Source: Pseudomonas sp. TCU-HL1
Lineage (GTDB): Bacteria > Pseudomonadota > Gammaproteobacteria > Pseudomonadales > Pseudomonadaceae
Direction of reading: 5' to 3'
NCBI RefSeq assembly: GCF_001708505.1
Contig: NZ_CP015992.1
Span: 2,976,001-3,040,000, forward strand
Length of the DNA stretch: 64,000 nt
The notes under the pieces are model-generated. The model saw only the letters and a list, made by a program, of their open reading frames with translations, did no database searches and was not told the origin of the DNA. This document shows positions 16,884 to 24,978 of this stretch, piece after piece. The number at the start of each line of letters is the position of its first letter. Position 1 is the stretch's first letter. A program made the position numbers and the translations under genes.

Positions 16884-17028
16884 GCTGGGCACGGTGGCGC
16901 AGATCAGCCGAGTGCTGCGTGTCATGAGTCAGGATTTTAGGGCGGTGCGGAACGAGGGAACACATCCGGATTCCAGTGCCCCGAGACGACTGCTATAAGT
17001 CTGGAGAAAAGCGGGAGGGGAACTCCAG

Positions 17029-18492
17029 ATGGACGTGGCAGCAATCTTGGGCAGACGGGCGTTGGAAACGGCGGATTGGGCGATTGCGCCGACCGGGCAG
17101 TTCAATCTCCTGCGCTGGTTCTCCCTGGTCAGCCTGGTGATCATCGGCACCGTGGCCATTGGCATCGGCACCGTGTCCACGCGGTTTCTGGTGAGTGAAA
17201 GCCTGGAGCGCGACGCCATGCTTTCAGCGCAGTTCATCCAGACACTGGCCATGGGCGAGATGCGCCACCACGGCCTGGAAGGCATGGCGATGGGCGATGT
17301 GCTGGTGCCCCATCATTTCGGCATGCTGACCCAGGCCACGACCGAAAGCCGGGAGCGCGCCCGTTCCGAATTCCTCGACCACCTTTCCCACGTGCCGGAC
17401 TCCCTGCTGGCCACTATCTTCTCGCCCGACCGCAGGGTGATCTGGTCCACCAACCCCGAGCTGGTGGGGCAGCACATCGGGGACGACGAGGCGCTGGAGG
17501 AAGCGTTCGAGTCGGGCGGCCGCGTGTCCGCCGAGTATCAGGAAGTGGAAGAGGGGCGGGTGGAGCAGAAATTCCTGCGACCACCGAAGATGTTCTTCAT
17601 CGAGAACTACATTCCGCTCACCGACGCCCAGGGCCAGGTGCGTGCCATGGTGGAAATCTACAAGGAGCCCGTGGACTTGATCGATCGGGTCAACCGCGGC
17701 TACCGGATGATCTGGCTGGCCACCGTTATTGGCGGCCTGCTGATGTACTTCGGCCTGTACTGGATCGTCCGCCGGGCGTCACTGCTGCTGGCCGCCCAGC
17801 AGAACCTGCTGGTGGCCAACAGCACCTATGTGGGGCTGGGGGAAATGTCCTCTGCCGTGGCCCACAGTCTGCGCAATCCGCTGGCGTCCATCCGTTCCAG
17901 TGCGGAACTGGCCCAGGAGATGGAGGGGCCGCCGGCGCGCAAATGCATCGACGACATCATCACCCAGGTCGACCGCATGTCCGCGTGGGTGCGCGACCTG
18001 CTGCTCTGCCTGCGCCCGCTGCAGGGCGATGCGGAGCACGTGGAACCGATGGAGGCAGTGCGCACCACCCTGGCGAACTTCGACCAGCAACTGACCCGAT
18101 CGAAGATCGCCGTGGAATGCAGCGACGTGGCTGCCCCCCTGGTGTCGAGCCACCAGTTGCTGCTGGCGCAGGTGCTCAACAGTGTGATCGCCAATGCCAT
18201 CGAGGCCATGCCCGATGGCGGGCGATTGAGTATCACCGCTACGCCGGACGCCAGCCGACAGTGGTTGCACCTGACCATCAAGGACACCGGCAAAGGCATG
18301 TCTCGGCAGCAGGAGATGATGGCCTTCAAATCCTTCTACACCACCAAGCAGGGCGGGCTGGGTATCGGCCTGATCATGGTCAAGCAGATCATGGAACGCT
18401 TTGGTGGCAAGGCCAGCCTCACCAGCCGCGAGAACGAAGGCACCAGCGTGTGCCTGAGCTTTAAGGTGGCGCCCAAGCTGCGGGAGAGTTGA
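17029..18492 (+). CDS. Membrane sensor histidine kinase (orphan)
   Basis: The 487-aa kinase has TM1 at about residues 30-53 (FSLVSLVIIGTVAIGIGTVS) and TM2 at about 226-250 (MIWLATVIGGLLMYFGLYWI), bracketing a periplasmic sensor of about 170 residues. The HisKA H-box follows (SSAVAHSLRNPLASIRSS, His about 279), then the N-box (LNSVIANAIEAMPDGG), G1 (IKDTGKGMS) and G2 (GGLGIGLIMVKQI). All core catalytic motifs are intact. GGGAGGGG precedes the ATG. No response regulator is adjacent, so its partner must be elsewhere. The MerR gene downstream is on the other strand. The signal is unknown. Confidence 0.88.
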   Translation: MDVAAILGRRALETADWAIAPTGQFNLLRWFSLVSLVIIGTVAIGIGTVSTRFLVSESLERDAMLSAQFIQTLAMGEMRHHGLEGMAMGDVLVPHHFGMLTQATTESRERARSEFLDHLSHVPDSLLATIFSPDRRVIWSTNPELVGQHIGDDEALEEAFESGGRVSAEYQEVEEGRVEQKFLRPPKMFFIENYIPLTDAQGQVRAMVEIYKEPVDLIDRVNRGYRMIWLATVIGGLLMYFGLYWIVRRASLLLAAQQNLLVANSTYVGLGEMSSAVAHSLRNPLASIRSSAELAQEMEGPPARKCIDDIITQVDRMSAWVRDLLLCLRPLQGDAEHVEPMEAVRTTLANFDQQLTRSKIAVECSDVAAPLVSSHQLLLAQVLNSVIANAIEAMPDGGRLSITATPDASRQWLHLTIKDTGKGMSRQQEMMAFKSFYTTKQGGLGIGLIMVKQIMERFGGKASLTSRENEGTSVCLSFKVAPKLRES

Positions 18493-18551
18493 GCTCCCGT
18501 TTATTCTTTTTGCACACGATCCGCTGAAGGCGCTGGCCGGCCAGACAGCCA

Positions 18552-18995
18552 TCAGGCCGCAGGGCCACGCGGCACACGCTTTTGTGCTGCCTTGCTCCAG
18601 CGTCTCTCGATGGCACCCGAAGACGCTGCCTTCAGCAACCGCTTGAAGGTCGGACATTCCGCGTGGCTCGGGGCGGGGCAGTCCGCCGCGTGCCGCAGGC
18701 CGTGGCTCATGGCTTGCAGACGCTTGACCAGGGCGTCGATTTCCTCGGCCCTGGCCAGCAGCAGTTTCCGGTCGATGTTCGGCTCGCCATTGGGCGAGAA
18801 CATCGAGCGGATCTCATCCAGGGATAGGCCGGCTGCCTGTCCGAGGGAGATCAGCGCCAACTGGCCGAGGATGCCGGGCGCGAACCAGCGTCGGGTCCCT
18901 TGCTGGCTGAGTGACGTGATCAGCCCCTTCTTTTCGTAGTAGCGCAGCGTGGAGGAGGGGAGCCCCGTGCGTCGGGCGACCTCGGCGATGTCCAT
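18552..18995 (-). CDS. MerR-family transcriptional regulator
   Basis: The 147-aa protein has an N-terminal MerR HTH (MDIAEVARRTGLPSSTLRYY, then EKKGLI), a short coiled-coil region (LLLARAEEIDALVKRLQAMS) and a C-terminal effector segment with two Cys (DCPAPSHAEC) that could bind a metal or sense redox state. The spacing differs from CueR/ZntR, so the ligand is open. It diverges from the DUF2938 gene, and the shared region carries a MerR-type promoter reading towards DUF2938. The regulator presumably twists that promoter into an active form on induction. Confidence 0.86.
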   Translation of the reverse strand: MDIAEVARRTGLPSSTLRYYEKKGLITSLSQQGTRRWFAPGILGQLALISLGQAAGLSLDEIRSMFSPNGEPNIDRKLLLARAEEIDALVKRLQAMSHGLRHAADCPAPSHAECPTFKRLLKAASSGAIERRWSKAAQKRVPRGPAA

Positions 18996-19005
18996 CTGTA
19001 ATCCC

Positions 19006-19036
19006 TTGACTTGAAGTTGACTTCAACTTCTAGAGT
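19006..19036 (+). promoter_or_regulatory. MerR-type promoter with 19-bp spacer and operator dyad
   Basis: -35 TTGACT (19006-19011) and -10 TAGAGT (19031-19036) are separated by 19 bp, the elongated spacer diagnostic of MerR-activated promoters. A perfect dyad, TTGAAGT-TG-ACTTCAA (19011-19026), lies in the spacer. It reads toward the DUF2938 gene and lies just upstream of the divergent MerR gene. Confidence 0.85.
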
Positions 19037-19076
19037 GGCCCCGACACCTTCCACCGTCAACGCACAAGGGGCTCAC

Positions 19077-19562
19077 ATGAACGACATCATCAAGGTGGCC
19101 TGCATCGGTATCGGCGCCACCGCTGTCATGGACATCTGGCTGATCTTTCTCAAACGCATGGGCGTCCAGGCGCTCAATTTCGCTTTCATCGGCCGCTGGG
19201 TCGGCCACCTGCTGCGTGGCCGCTTCAGCCACGACGCCATCGCCAGGGCGGAGCCCATTCCCGGTGAACTGGCCCTGGGCTGGGCTACCCACTACGCCAT
19301 CGGCATCGGCTTTGCGGCCTTGCTGGTGGGGTTGGCCGGAGCCGACTGGGCGGCCAGCCCGACCCTGCTGCCCGCCGCACTGGTCGGCATGGGCACGGTC
19401 GTCGCGCCACTGCTGGTGATCCAACCGGCCATGGGGGCGGGTTTCTTCGCCAGCAAAACGCCCACGCCGCTGAAGAACTGCCTGCGCAGCCTGACCAACC
19501 ACAGCGTCTTCGGTTTGGGAATGTTCCTCGCCGCTGTTCTGGTGGACTGGATAGCCCGCTGA
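19077..19562 (+). CDS. DUF2938 membrane protein
   Basis: The 161-aa protein has about four TM helices: IKVACIGIGATAVMDIWLIF, the stretch around ATHYAIGIGFAALLVGLAG, LLPAALVGMGTVVAPLLVIQ and SVFGLGMFLAAVLVDW. A conserved-looking PAMGAGFFASKTP loop precedes the last helix. The family is known only as DUF2938 and has no established function. AAGGGG lies 5 bases before the ATG at 19077. The MerR-type promoter directly upstream makes it the sole evident target of the divergent MerR regulator, which implies a role in response to a metal, oxidant or organic inducer. It ends before a family A repeat. Confidence 0.8.
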   Translation: MNDIIKVACIGIGATAVMDIWLIFLKRMGVQALNFAFIGRWVGHLLRGRFSHDAIARAEPIPGELALGWATHYAIGIGFAALLVGLAGADWAASPTLLPAALVGMGTVVAPLLVIQPAMGAGFFASKTPTPLKNCLRSLTNHSVFGLGMFLAAVLVDWIAR

Positions 19563-19606
19563 TTCAAACCCGTACGCCTCGTCCTGAGGACAAGGTCATG
19601 CGCGAC

Positions 19607-19682
19607 CGTAGGGTGCGCCGCGCGCACCGGGAGACTGGCTCGGTGTCGTAACCACCGCCTCGGTGCGCATGGCACACCCTAC
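19607..19682. repeat. Palindromic intergenic repeat, family A, copy 2
   Basis: CGTAGGGTGCGCCGCGCGCA and the inverted GGTGCGCATGGCACACCCTA enclose about 34 bases. The copy lies between convergent genes (DUF2938 and the ClpP-like protein). Confidence 0.78.
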
Positions 19683-19758
19683 TTCTGGGCACGGTGATGT
19701 CGATCCGCGGGCAGGTTCTCTCCTGCCGGGAGGCAATTCCGGGGCGGAGCTGGCCGAC

Positions 19759-20325
19759 TCAGTTGAGCCGGTATTTCGCCAGTTCGTCCTTCGTCAGCAC
19801 GCGCATGCGCGTTGGCTCGATGCTGTTCATCTCGTCCAGCAGGCTGAGAGGGACGTTCATTTCCTTGAGGTAGGCGGTCGGGCTGTAGCGGCTGCCGACG
19901 GGGGCAACCTGGGCGGAGTCGCCGTGGGGGAAGTAGGGGCGGTGCAGGCCCACGTAGCCGCGCACGGTCTTGCTGCGGCCGGACGCCAGGAGGTAGACGC
20001 AACTGCCCTGGCACACGCCGTCGGTGGGGACCATCACGTCGAAGCCGGTTTCGCGCAGCAGGCGGCCCATGCGGATGGCTTCGGTCACGCTGCCGCCGAT
20101 GCTGTCCAGTAATGCCAGCTTGCGGCTGAACTGGCCGGGGTTGGCGCGCAGGCCCTTCATCAGGGCTTCGTAGTCGCCCGGGGCGATGTCTTCGGAGATT
20201 TGCACGGCGAGAATCCGGCCTGCCTTGTTGTGCTGGACGGGTTGCACCTCGACCTTGGCCAAGCTGTAGGCCGAACAGAGGCTGGCAAGGCAGAAGACGG
20301 CGGCCCGGATTGCGGTACGGCTCAT
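19759..20325 (-). CDS. Exported ClpP/crotonase-like protein (COG3904-like)
   Basis: The 188-aa protein has a signal peptide (about residues 1-23, ending SAYSLAKV) and a core resembling the ClpP-like fold of predicted periplasmic proteins: FSRKLALLDSIGGSVTEAIR with the oxyanion-type GGSV, then DGVCQGSCVYLLASGRSKTV where the Ser between Gly and Cys occupies the nucleophile position, and a His in YVGLHRPYF. The Cys pair (CQGSC) could form a disulfide. I infer a periplasmic serine hydrolase-like protein; catalysis is unproven. It stands alone, divergent from the fec operon. Confidence 0.65.
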   Translation of the reverse strand: MSRTAIRAAVFCLASLCSAYSLAKVEVQPVQHNKAGRILAVQISEDIAPGDYEALMKGLRANPGQFSRKLALLDSIGGSVTEAIRMGRLLRETGFDVMVPTDGVCQGSCVYLLASGRSKTVRGYVGLHRPYFPHGDSAQVAPVGSRYSPTAYLKEMNVPLSLLDEMNSIEPTRMRVLTKDELAKYRLN

Positions 20326-20464
20326 GGATCAGGCTCTTTCTGGGAAACGGTTGGCGACGGCCAGAGAAGATACCGAAAAAAGGTGCCAGGGCTCCATATG
20401 GCCTGAAAAGGGGATTTCGTCAGGCGGCTATCGGTACCGATGAGGGGAAATTGCGGGAATATTT

Positions 20465-20483
20465 GAGAGCTATTATCATTCGC
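20465..20483 (+). promoter_or_regulatory. Putative Fur box upstream of fecI
   Basis: GAGAGCTATTATCATTCGC matches 12 of 19 positions of the Fur consensus GATAATGATAATCATTATC, including the run ATCATT. It is 35 bases upstream of the sigma factor start, as expected for iron repression. Confidence 0.65.
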
Positions 20484-20517
20484 GCCTTTCGGTTCCCGGC
20501 TTCCCCAACCCCCCCAG

Positions 20518-21009
20518 ATGCGCAAACGCGATCACGGATTCTTCGAACACTATGAAGAGCTCATCGGCACATGGACCCGCCGGCTGAGAAGTCGTCATCG
20601 CGCCGAGGATTTTGCCCATGACGCGTTCGTTCGCGTCCTGGAAGCCGAGCAGGGCAATGTCCAGCAGCCCCGCGCCTATCTGCACCAGACCACCCGCAAC
20701 ATCGCCGTCGATCATTTCCGCCGCGAGGAGCGTCGCACCCAGCTGGAGATGGACATCGCCGTTCAGGGCGAGGAGGCGAAGGACGACCCCGAGTCCTTCA
20801 TGCATGCCGTCCAGTTGGCGGACTCCATCGAGAAGGCTCTCGCGGAACTGCCCGTGAACTGCCGCCAGGTGTTCATCTGGCAGAAGCTGGAGGGCCTGAG
20901 TCAGGCGGAGATCGCCGAGCGCCTGGGGTTATCCAGGAACATGGTCGAGCGGTATATGATGCGCACCCTTCGCCACCTGCGTGAGCGCCTGGACCAGAGC
21001 GCCTCATGA
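20518..21009 (+). CDS. fecI: ECF sigma factor FecI
   Basis: The 163-aa extracytoplasmic-function sigma factor has region 2 at about residues 8-75 (FFEHYEELIGTWTRRLRSRH, AEDFAHDAFVRVLEAE, YLHQTTRNIAVDHFRREERR) and region 4 at about 110-160 (LPVNCRQVFIWQKLEGLSQA, then EIAERLGLSRNMVERYMMRT). In the Fec system it directs transcription of the receptor gene after substrate signalling. No Shine-Dalgarno sequence is visible before the ATG at 20518, which is odd, but the start fits the family's length. Its stop overlaps fecR as ATGA. A Fur box lies upstream. Confidence 0.88.
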   Translation: MRKRDHGFFEHYEELIGTWTRRLRSRHRAEDFAHDAFVRVLEAEQGNVQQPRAYLHQTTRNIAVDHFRREERRTQLEMDIAVQGEEAKDDPESFMHAVQLADSIEKALAELPVNCRQVFIWQKLEGLSQAEIAERLGLSRNMVERYMMRTLRHLRERLDQSAS

Positions 21010-22064
21010 ACCGGAACCCGCCAACAGGGCATCAAGACCCGAGCCATGGACAACCACCGCAGCCTGAATCAAGCCACCCGGATGGCGACCTGATGACGCG
21101 AGCCGATTCCGCCGATTGCAACGTGCGAGACGAGGCTGCCTACTGGTTCAGCCGCAACCGCGACCCCGAGCAGCCCACGGAGGAGCGTCGCCGCTTCGAC
21201 GCCTGGCTGGCGGCAGACGAGTCTCATCGCGCGGAATATGAGGTGCTGGAGCGGCTGTGGCGCGCCACCGAGCTGATTCCCGAGCAGCATCTGCGTGACC
21301 TCTGCCGCGCCGAGGTCCGGCCGTTGCCGATGGCCTCGCGCCGCAGCTTCCTGCAGGGCGCGATGGCAGCTGCGGCGAGCGTGCTGCTGGCTGCGGGTGC
21401 CACGTATCTGGTCGATCCCTTCTCGCTACGTGGCGAAACCTACGTCACCCAATTGGGCGAACGCCGCCAGGTGACCCTGGCCGATGGCTCGACACTAGAG
21501 CTCAACGGGCGTACCCGCGTCGCTGTCAAGTACGGGACGGATCATCGCCTGGTGCGGCTGGAAGCGGGAGAAGCGATGTTCAGCGTGACCCCGGACAGGG
21601 CACGGCCCTTCGTGGTGGAGGCCGGGCCGGGCCGCGTAACCGTGACCGGTACCCGTTTCAATGTGCGCCGGGGTGCGCAGGATGTGCGCGTGGCGGTGGA
21701 GTCGGGCAGGGTGCTGGTGGCGGGCGAGCGGGGCGAGGCCAGCCGTCCGCTGCTGGCCGGCGATGGCGTTCGGGTGGCGGCCAGCGGCACGGTCGGGCCG
21801 GTGCAGCGCATCGACATCGCGACCATTACCGCCTGGCGGCAGGGCAAGCTGATCTTCAACGACGTTCCGCTCGCGGAGGTGGTGGAAGAGGTCTCCCGCT
21901 ACCGTGAATATCCTCTGCGCGTTGCCCCGGAAGTGGCCCGCCTGCGCTTCTCCAGCGTGTTCCGTGCCGACGACACGAATGCCTTGCTGGCCGCTCTGCC
22001 GCGCATCCTTCCGGTCAAAGTCAGGACCCTTTCGGACGGGTCAAGCGAAATAATTCCGTTTTAG
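21006..22064 (+). CDS. fecR: Anti-sigma factor/signal transducer FecR
   Basis: The 352-aa protein has an N-terminal cytoplasmic DUF4880-type region (EAAYWFSRNRDPEQPTEERR, FDAWLAADESHRAEYEVLER, LW), one TM helix at about residues 117-135 (GAMAAAASVLLAAGATYLV) and a periplasmic FecR domain (GERRQVTLADGSTLELNGRT, VTGTRFNVRR, then the C-terminal STN-like part WRQGKLIFNDVPLAEVVEEV). It holds FecI inactive or activates it depending on contact with the receptor's signalling domain. The ATG overlaps the fecI stop. A downstream ATG at MTRADSADCN is an alternative start. Confidence 0.88.
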   Translation: MNRNPPTGHQDPSHGQPPQPESSHPDGDLMTRADSADCNVRDEAAYWFSRNRDPEQPTEERRRFDAWLAADESHRAEYEVLERLWRATELIPEQHLRDLCRAEVRPLPMASRRSFLQGAMAAAASVLLAAGATYLVDPFSLRGETYVTQLGERRQVTLADGSTLELNGRTRVAVKYGTDHRLVRLEAGEAMFSVTPDRARPFVVEAGPGRVTVTGTRFNVRRGAQDVRVAVESGRVLVAGERGEASRPLLAGDGVRVAASGTVGPVQRIDIATITAWRQGKLIFNDVPLAEVVEEVSRYREYPLRVAPEVARLRFSSVFRADDTNALLAALPRILPVKVRTLSDGSSEIIPF

Positions 22065-22153
22065 ATTCAGGTTTTTTTCGTCTCGTTCGTCTTCTTGTCC
22101 GACTCTTAACGCCCCGTGCACTGCAGGGCGATTTCTTTCAGGACCGGACGCAC

Positions 22154-24613
22154 GTGAACAACGACGTAAAGCAACCCGCGCTATCGCCAGTTTCCTCCCG
22201 CAAGACCTCCCGTACCCAGCGCTGGCTGCCCTTGAGCCTGGCCATCGCCCTGGCCGTGGGCAGCCTCGGAGCCGAGGCTGCCGAGCGCACGGAAGTCCAT
22301 ATCCCGGCCCAGTCCCTGGCCGGTGCCCTGGGTCAGCTGGGCCAGCAGACTTCGCTTCAACTCTTCTTCAGTCCTGACCTGGTGGCGGGCAAGCAAGCCC
22401 CGGCGGTCGACGGCAACCTGCTGCCGGAAGAGGTGCTGGCCACACTGCTGCAAGGCAGCGGCCTGACCTTCGACCTGGCGGACGGCACCGCCATACTGCG
22501 CCGCGTTTCCAGTGAAGAGGGCGCCTCGGCCATGGAACTGCCGGCCTCCAGCATCAGCGTGGTCGGTAATTGGCTGGGCACCGCGGAAGATGCCGTGGTG
22601 CAGAACCACCCCGGCGCCCGTACCGTGGTACGCCGTGAAACCATGGTCGAGAAGGGCGCGATGAACGTGCGCGACGCCCTGCGCGCGGTGCCCGGCGTGC
22701 AGGTGCAGGAATCCAACGGCACCGGTGGCAGCGACATCGCCCTCAACTTTGGCGTGCGCGGCCTCACTTCGCGCCTGTCGCCCCGTTCCACCGTGCTGAT
22801 CGACGGCGTGCCGGCCGCCTTTGCCCCCTATGGCCAGCCGCAGCTGTCGATGGCGCCCATCTCCCTCGGCAACCTCGACAGCATCGACGTGGTACGCGGT
22901 GCCGGTTCCGTGCGCTACGGCCCGCAGAACGTCGGCGGCGTGATCAACTTCGTGACCCGCGCCATTCCAGAGACATTCTCCGGCGATGTGTCGACCACCC
23001 TGGAGAACACCAGCCACGGCGGCTGGAAGTACCTCAACAGCGCCTTTCTCGGTGGCACCGCTGATAACGGTATCGGTGCTGCGCTGCTGTACTCGGGCGT
23101 GAACGGTGACGGCTACCGCGACAGCAACAACGGTAACGACATCGACGACGTCATCCTCAAGACCCACTGGGCGCCCACCGAGCAGGACGACCTGTCGCTG
23201 AACTTCCACTACTACGACGCCACCGCCGACATGCCGGGTGGTCTCACCCAGGCCCAGTACGACGCCGACCCGTTCCAGTCCGACCGCGACTGGGACAACT
23301 TCAGCGGCCGCCGCAAGGATGTCTCGCTGAAGTACCTGCGCCAGATCGACGACGTCACCCAGGTCGAGGTGCTGACCTACTACAGCGACAGCTTCCGTGG
23401 CAGCAACATCGCCAGCCGCGACAAGGCTTTTCTCAGCTCCTTCCCGCGCAGCTACTACACCTACGGTTTCGAGCCGCGTGTCTCGCGCATCTTCTTCGCT
23501 GGCGACAGCACCCATGAAGTGGGCGTTGGTTATCGCTACCTGAAAGAGGCCATGCACGAGGAAACCAGCCGCGTAAGGCTGGTGAACAACGTACCGACGC
23601 CGACCCGCGGGCCCTCGGCGGACGGTCACGTCTACCAGGACCGTACCGGCGGCACCGAGGCCAATGCCTTCTACCTCGATGACAAGATCGACATCGGCAG
23701 CTGGACCATCACGCCGGGCATCCGTTTCGAGAGCATCAACACCGACTGGCACGACCGTCCGGTACGCGGCACCAATGGCGTGCCGGTGCAGGAGAAGAAC
23801 CGCAGCAAGGACTACAACGAGCCGCTGCCGGCCATCAGCGTGATGTACCACCTCTCCGACGCCTGGAAGCTGTTCGCCAACTACGAGACCTCCTTCGGCA
23901 GCCTGCAGTACTTCCAGATCGGCCAGGGCGGTGTCGGCGACAATCCGGCCAACGGCCTGGAGCCGGAAAAGGCCAAGACCTACGAAGTGGGCACGCGCTA
24001 CAACAGCCAAACCTGGGGCGGCGAAGCGACCCTGTTCTACATCGACTTCGACCATGAGCTGCAGTACATCAGCAACGACGTGGGCTGGACCAACCTGGGC
24101 GCCACCAAGCACCAGGGCCTGGAGCTTTCCGGCTACTACAACCTGGACGAACTGCTTTCGGGCCTGAGCTTGACCGGCACCTACACTTTTACCCGGGCCA
24201 CCTACGAGGGCGACATCCCGGGCTTCAAGACGCGCGACCTGCCGTTCTATTCGCGCCACACCGCCAACGTCGGCCTGCGCTACCAGGTGAACCGCTGGAC
24301 CTACAACTTCGACGGCTACGCCCAGTCCGGCCAGCGCGCGCCGGGTACCGGCATCGACGCCAATGGCAATTTCACCGGCGACTACATCACCGAACCGACC
24401 GCCGATGGCCAGTTCGGTGACATACCCGGCTACGTGACCTGGAACCTGCGCGGTGCCTACGACTTTGGCGAGCAGCTGTCCAACCTGACGCTGGGTGCGG
24501 GCGTGAAGAACCTCTTCGACAAGCAGTACTTCACCCGCTCCAGCGACAACAACGCGGGCATCTACGTCGGCCAGCCGCGTACGCTGTTCGTGCAGGCCAG
24601 CATGGGGTTCTGA
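22154..24613 (+). CDS. fecA: TonB-dependent ferric citrate receptor FecA
   Basis: The 819-aa outer-membrane receptor has a signal peptide (to about residue 43), an N-terminal STN signalling domain (TEVHIPAQSLAGALGQLGQQ), a plug domain (MNVRDALRAVPGVQVQESNG, ALNFGVRGL) and a 22-strand barrel ending GQPRTLFVQASMGF. The sequence tracks remembered E. coli FecA closely: STVLIDGVPAAFAPYGQPQL, GSVRYGPQNVGGVINFVTRA, HEVGVGYRYL, FYLDDKIDIGSWTITPGIRF. It transports ferric dicitrate and signals through FecR to FecI. The start is GTG at 22154; no better ATG exists. A related Fe-hydroxycarboxylate ligand cannot be excluded. Confidence 0.9.
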   Translation: MNNDVKQPALSPVSSRKTSRTQRWLPLSLAIALAVGSLGAEAAERTEVHIPAQSLAGALGQLGQQTSLQLFFSPDLVAGKQAPAVDGNLLPEEVLATLLQGSGLTFDLADGTAILRRVSSEEGASAMELPASSISVVGNWLGTAEDAVVQNHPGARTVVRRETMVEKGAMNVRDALRAVPGVQVQESNGTGGSDIALNFGVRGLTSRLSPRSTVLIDGVPAAFAPYGQPQLSMAPISLGNLDSIDVVRGAGSVRYGPQNVGGVINFVTRAIPETFSGDVSTTLENTSHGGWKYLNSAFLGGTADNGIGAALLYSGVNGDGYRDSNNGNDIDDVILKTHWAPTEQDDLSLNFHYYDATADMPGGLTQAQYDADPFQSDRDWDNFSGRRKDVSLKYLRQIDDVTQVEVLTYYSDSFRGSNIASRDKAFLSSFPRSYYTYGFEPRVSRIFFAGDSTHEVGVGYRYLKEAMHEETSRVRLVNNVPTPTRGPSADGHVYQDRTGGTEANAFYLDDKIDIGSWTITPGIRFESINTDWHDRPVRGTNGVPVQEKNRSKDYNEPLPAISVMYHLSDAWKLFANYETSFGSLQYFQIGQGGVGDNPANGLEPEKAKTYEVGTRYNSQTWGGEATLFYIDFDHELQYISNDVGWTNLGATKHQGLELSGYYNLDELLSGLSLTGTYTFTRATYEGDIPGFKTRDLPFYSRHTANVGLRYQVNRWTYNFDGYAQSGQRAPGTGIDANGNFTGDYITEPTADGQFGDIPGYVTWNLRGAYDFGEQLSNLTLGAGVKNLFDKQYFTRSSDNNAGIYVGQPRTLFVQASMGF

Positions 24614-24623
24614 TGCGCTGAAC

Positions 24624-24665
24624 CTGTGGGAGCGATTTCAATCGCGAATGAATTCGCTCCCACAG
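24624..24665. repeat. Compact palindrome of family B, possible fecA terminator
   Basis: CTGTGGGAGCGA and TCGCTCCCACAG are perfect 12-bp arms around 18 bases (TTTCAATCGCGAATGAAT). It lies 11 bases after fecA. On the minus strand it is followed by a T run, so it would also terminate transcription of the convergent small gene. Confidence 0.75.
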
Positions 24666-24692
24666 AAAAAACAGATTGCCCCCTCGCCATCC

Positions 24693-24836
24693 TCACTCCC
24701 AATCATCCGGCTTCTTGTCCTTGCTCGGTGCCTTGTCGCTGATGCGTTTCACGTCCGCCGCCGGCACCTGTTCCGGTGGCTGGCTGGGCCCCTGCGGCCT
24801 GGGTGCGGGGGTGCGGACATTGGGGTCGCTGTTCAT
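24693..24836 (-). CDS. Small 47-aa proline-rich protein of unknown function
   Basis: Read on the minus strand from the ATG at 24836, a 47-codon frame encodes MNSDPNVRTPAPRPQGPSQP, then PEQVPAADVKRISD and the charged tail KAPSKDKKPDDWE before TGA. A GGAGA ribosome site lies 8 bases upstream, correctly spaced. The product is Pro- and Lys/Asp-rich, without signal peptide or membrane segment, and probably disordered. It is convergent with fecA and divergent from prpD, with a T-run-bearing hairpin downstream. I do not recognise a function. Confidence 0.65.
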   Translation of the reverse strand: MNSDPNVRTPAPRPQGPSQPPEQVPAADVKRISDKAPSKDKKPDDWE

Positions 24837-24978
24837 CGTGGTCGTCTCCGGCTGAGGCTTCCCCCTAAGCCCAGCACAGCGTGGCGGGTCGCGCTGGCCG
24901 TCGGTCGCCTCGGGGCCCGGTGCATGAGCCGATGGTGGAATCTAGGTCCAGATCACTTGGCAAACGGGAGGCCGGACC

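Larger units (their letters stand above)
16670..17028. other. Intergenic region with repeats between the hydroxylase operon and the sensor kinase
   Basis: 359 bases without a gene. It holds a half copy of repeat B (GTGGGAGCGAATTCATTTG at 16694), a perfect hairpin at 16723-16743 and a repeat A copy at 16807-16883. The last 100 bases should contain the kinase promoter and end in a strong GGGAGGGG ribosome site. Confidence 0.6.

Noticed and set aside
22065..22153. FecI-dependent promoter before fecA
   Set aside because: One is expected from the system, but I could not match convincing -35 and -10 elements in this gap.
22181..24259. 692-aa minus-strand frame opposite fecA
   Set aside because: Long only because of high GC; its content is an Ala/Val/Gly shadow and the plus strand encodes an unmistakable FecA receptor.
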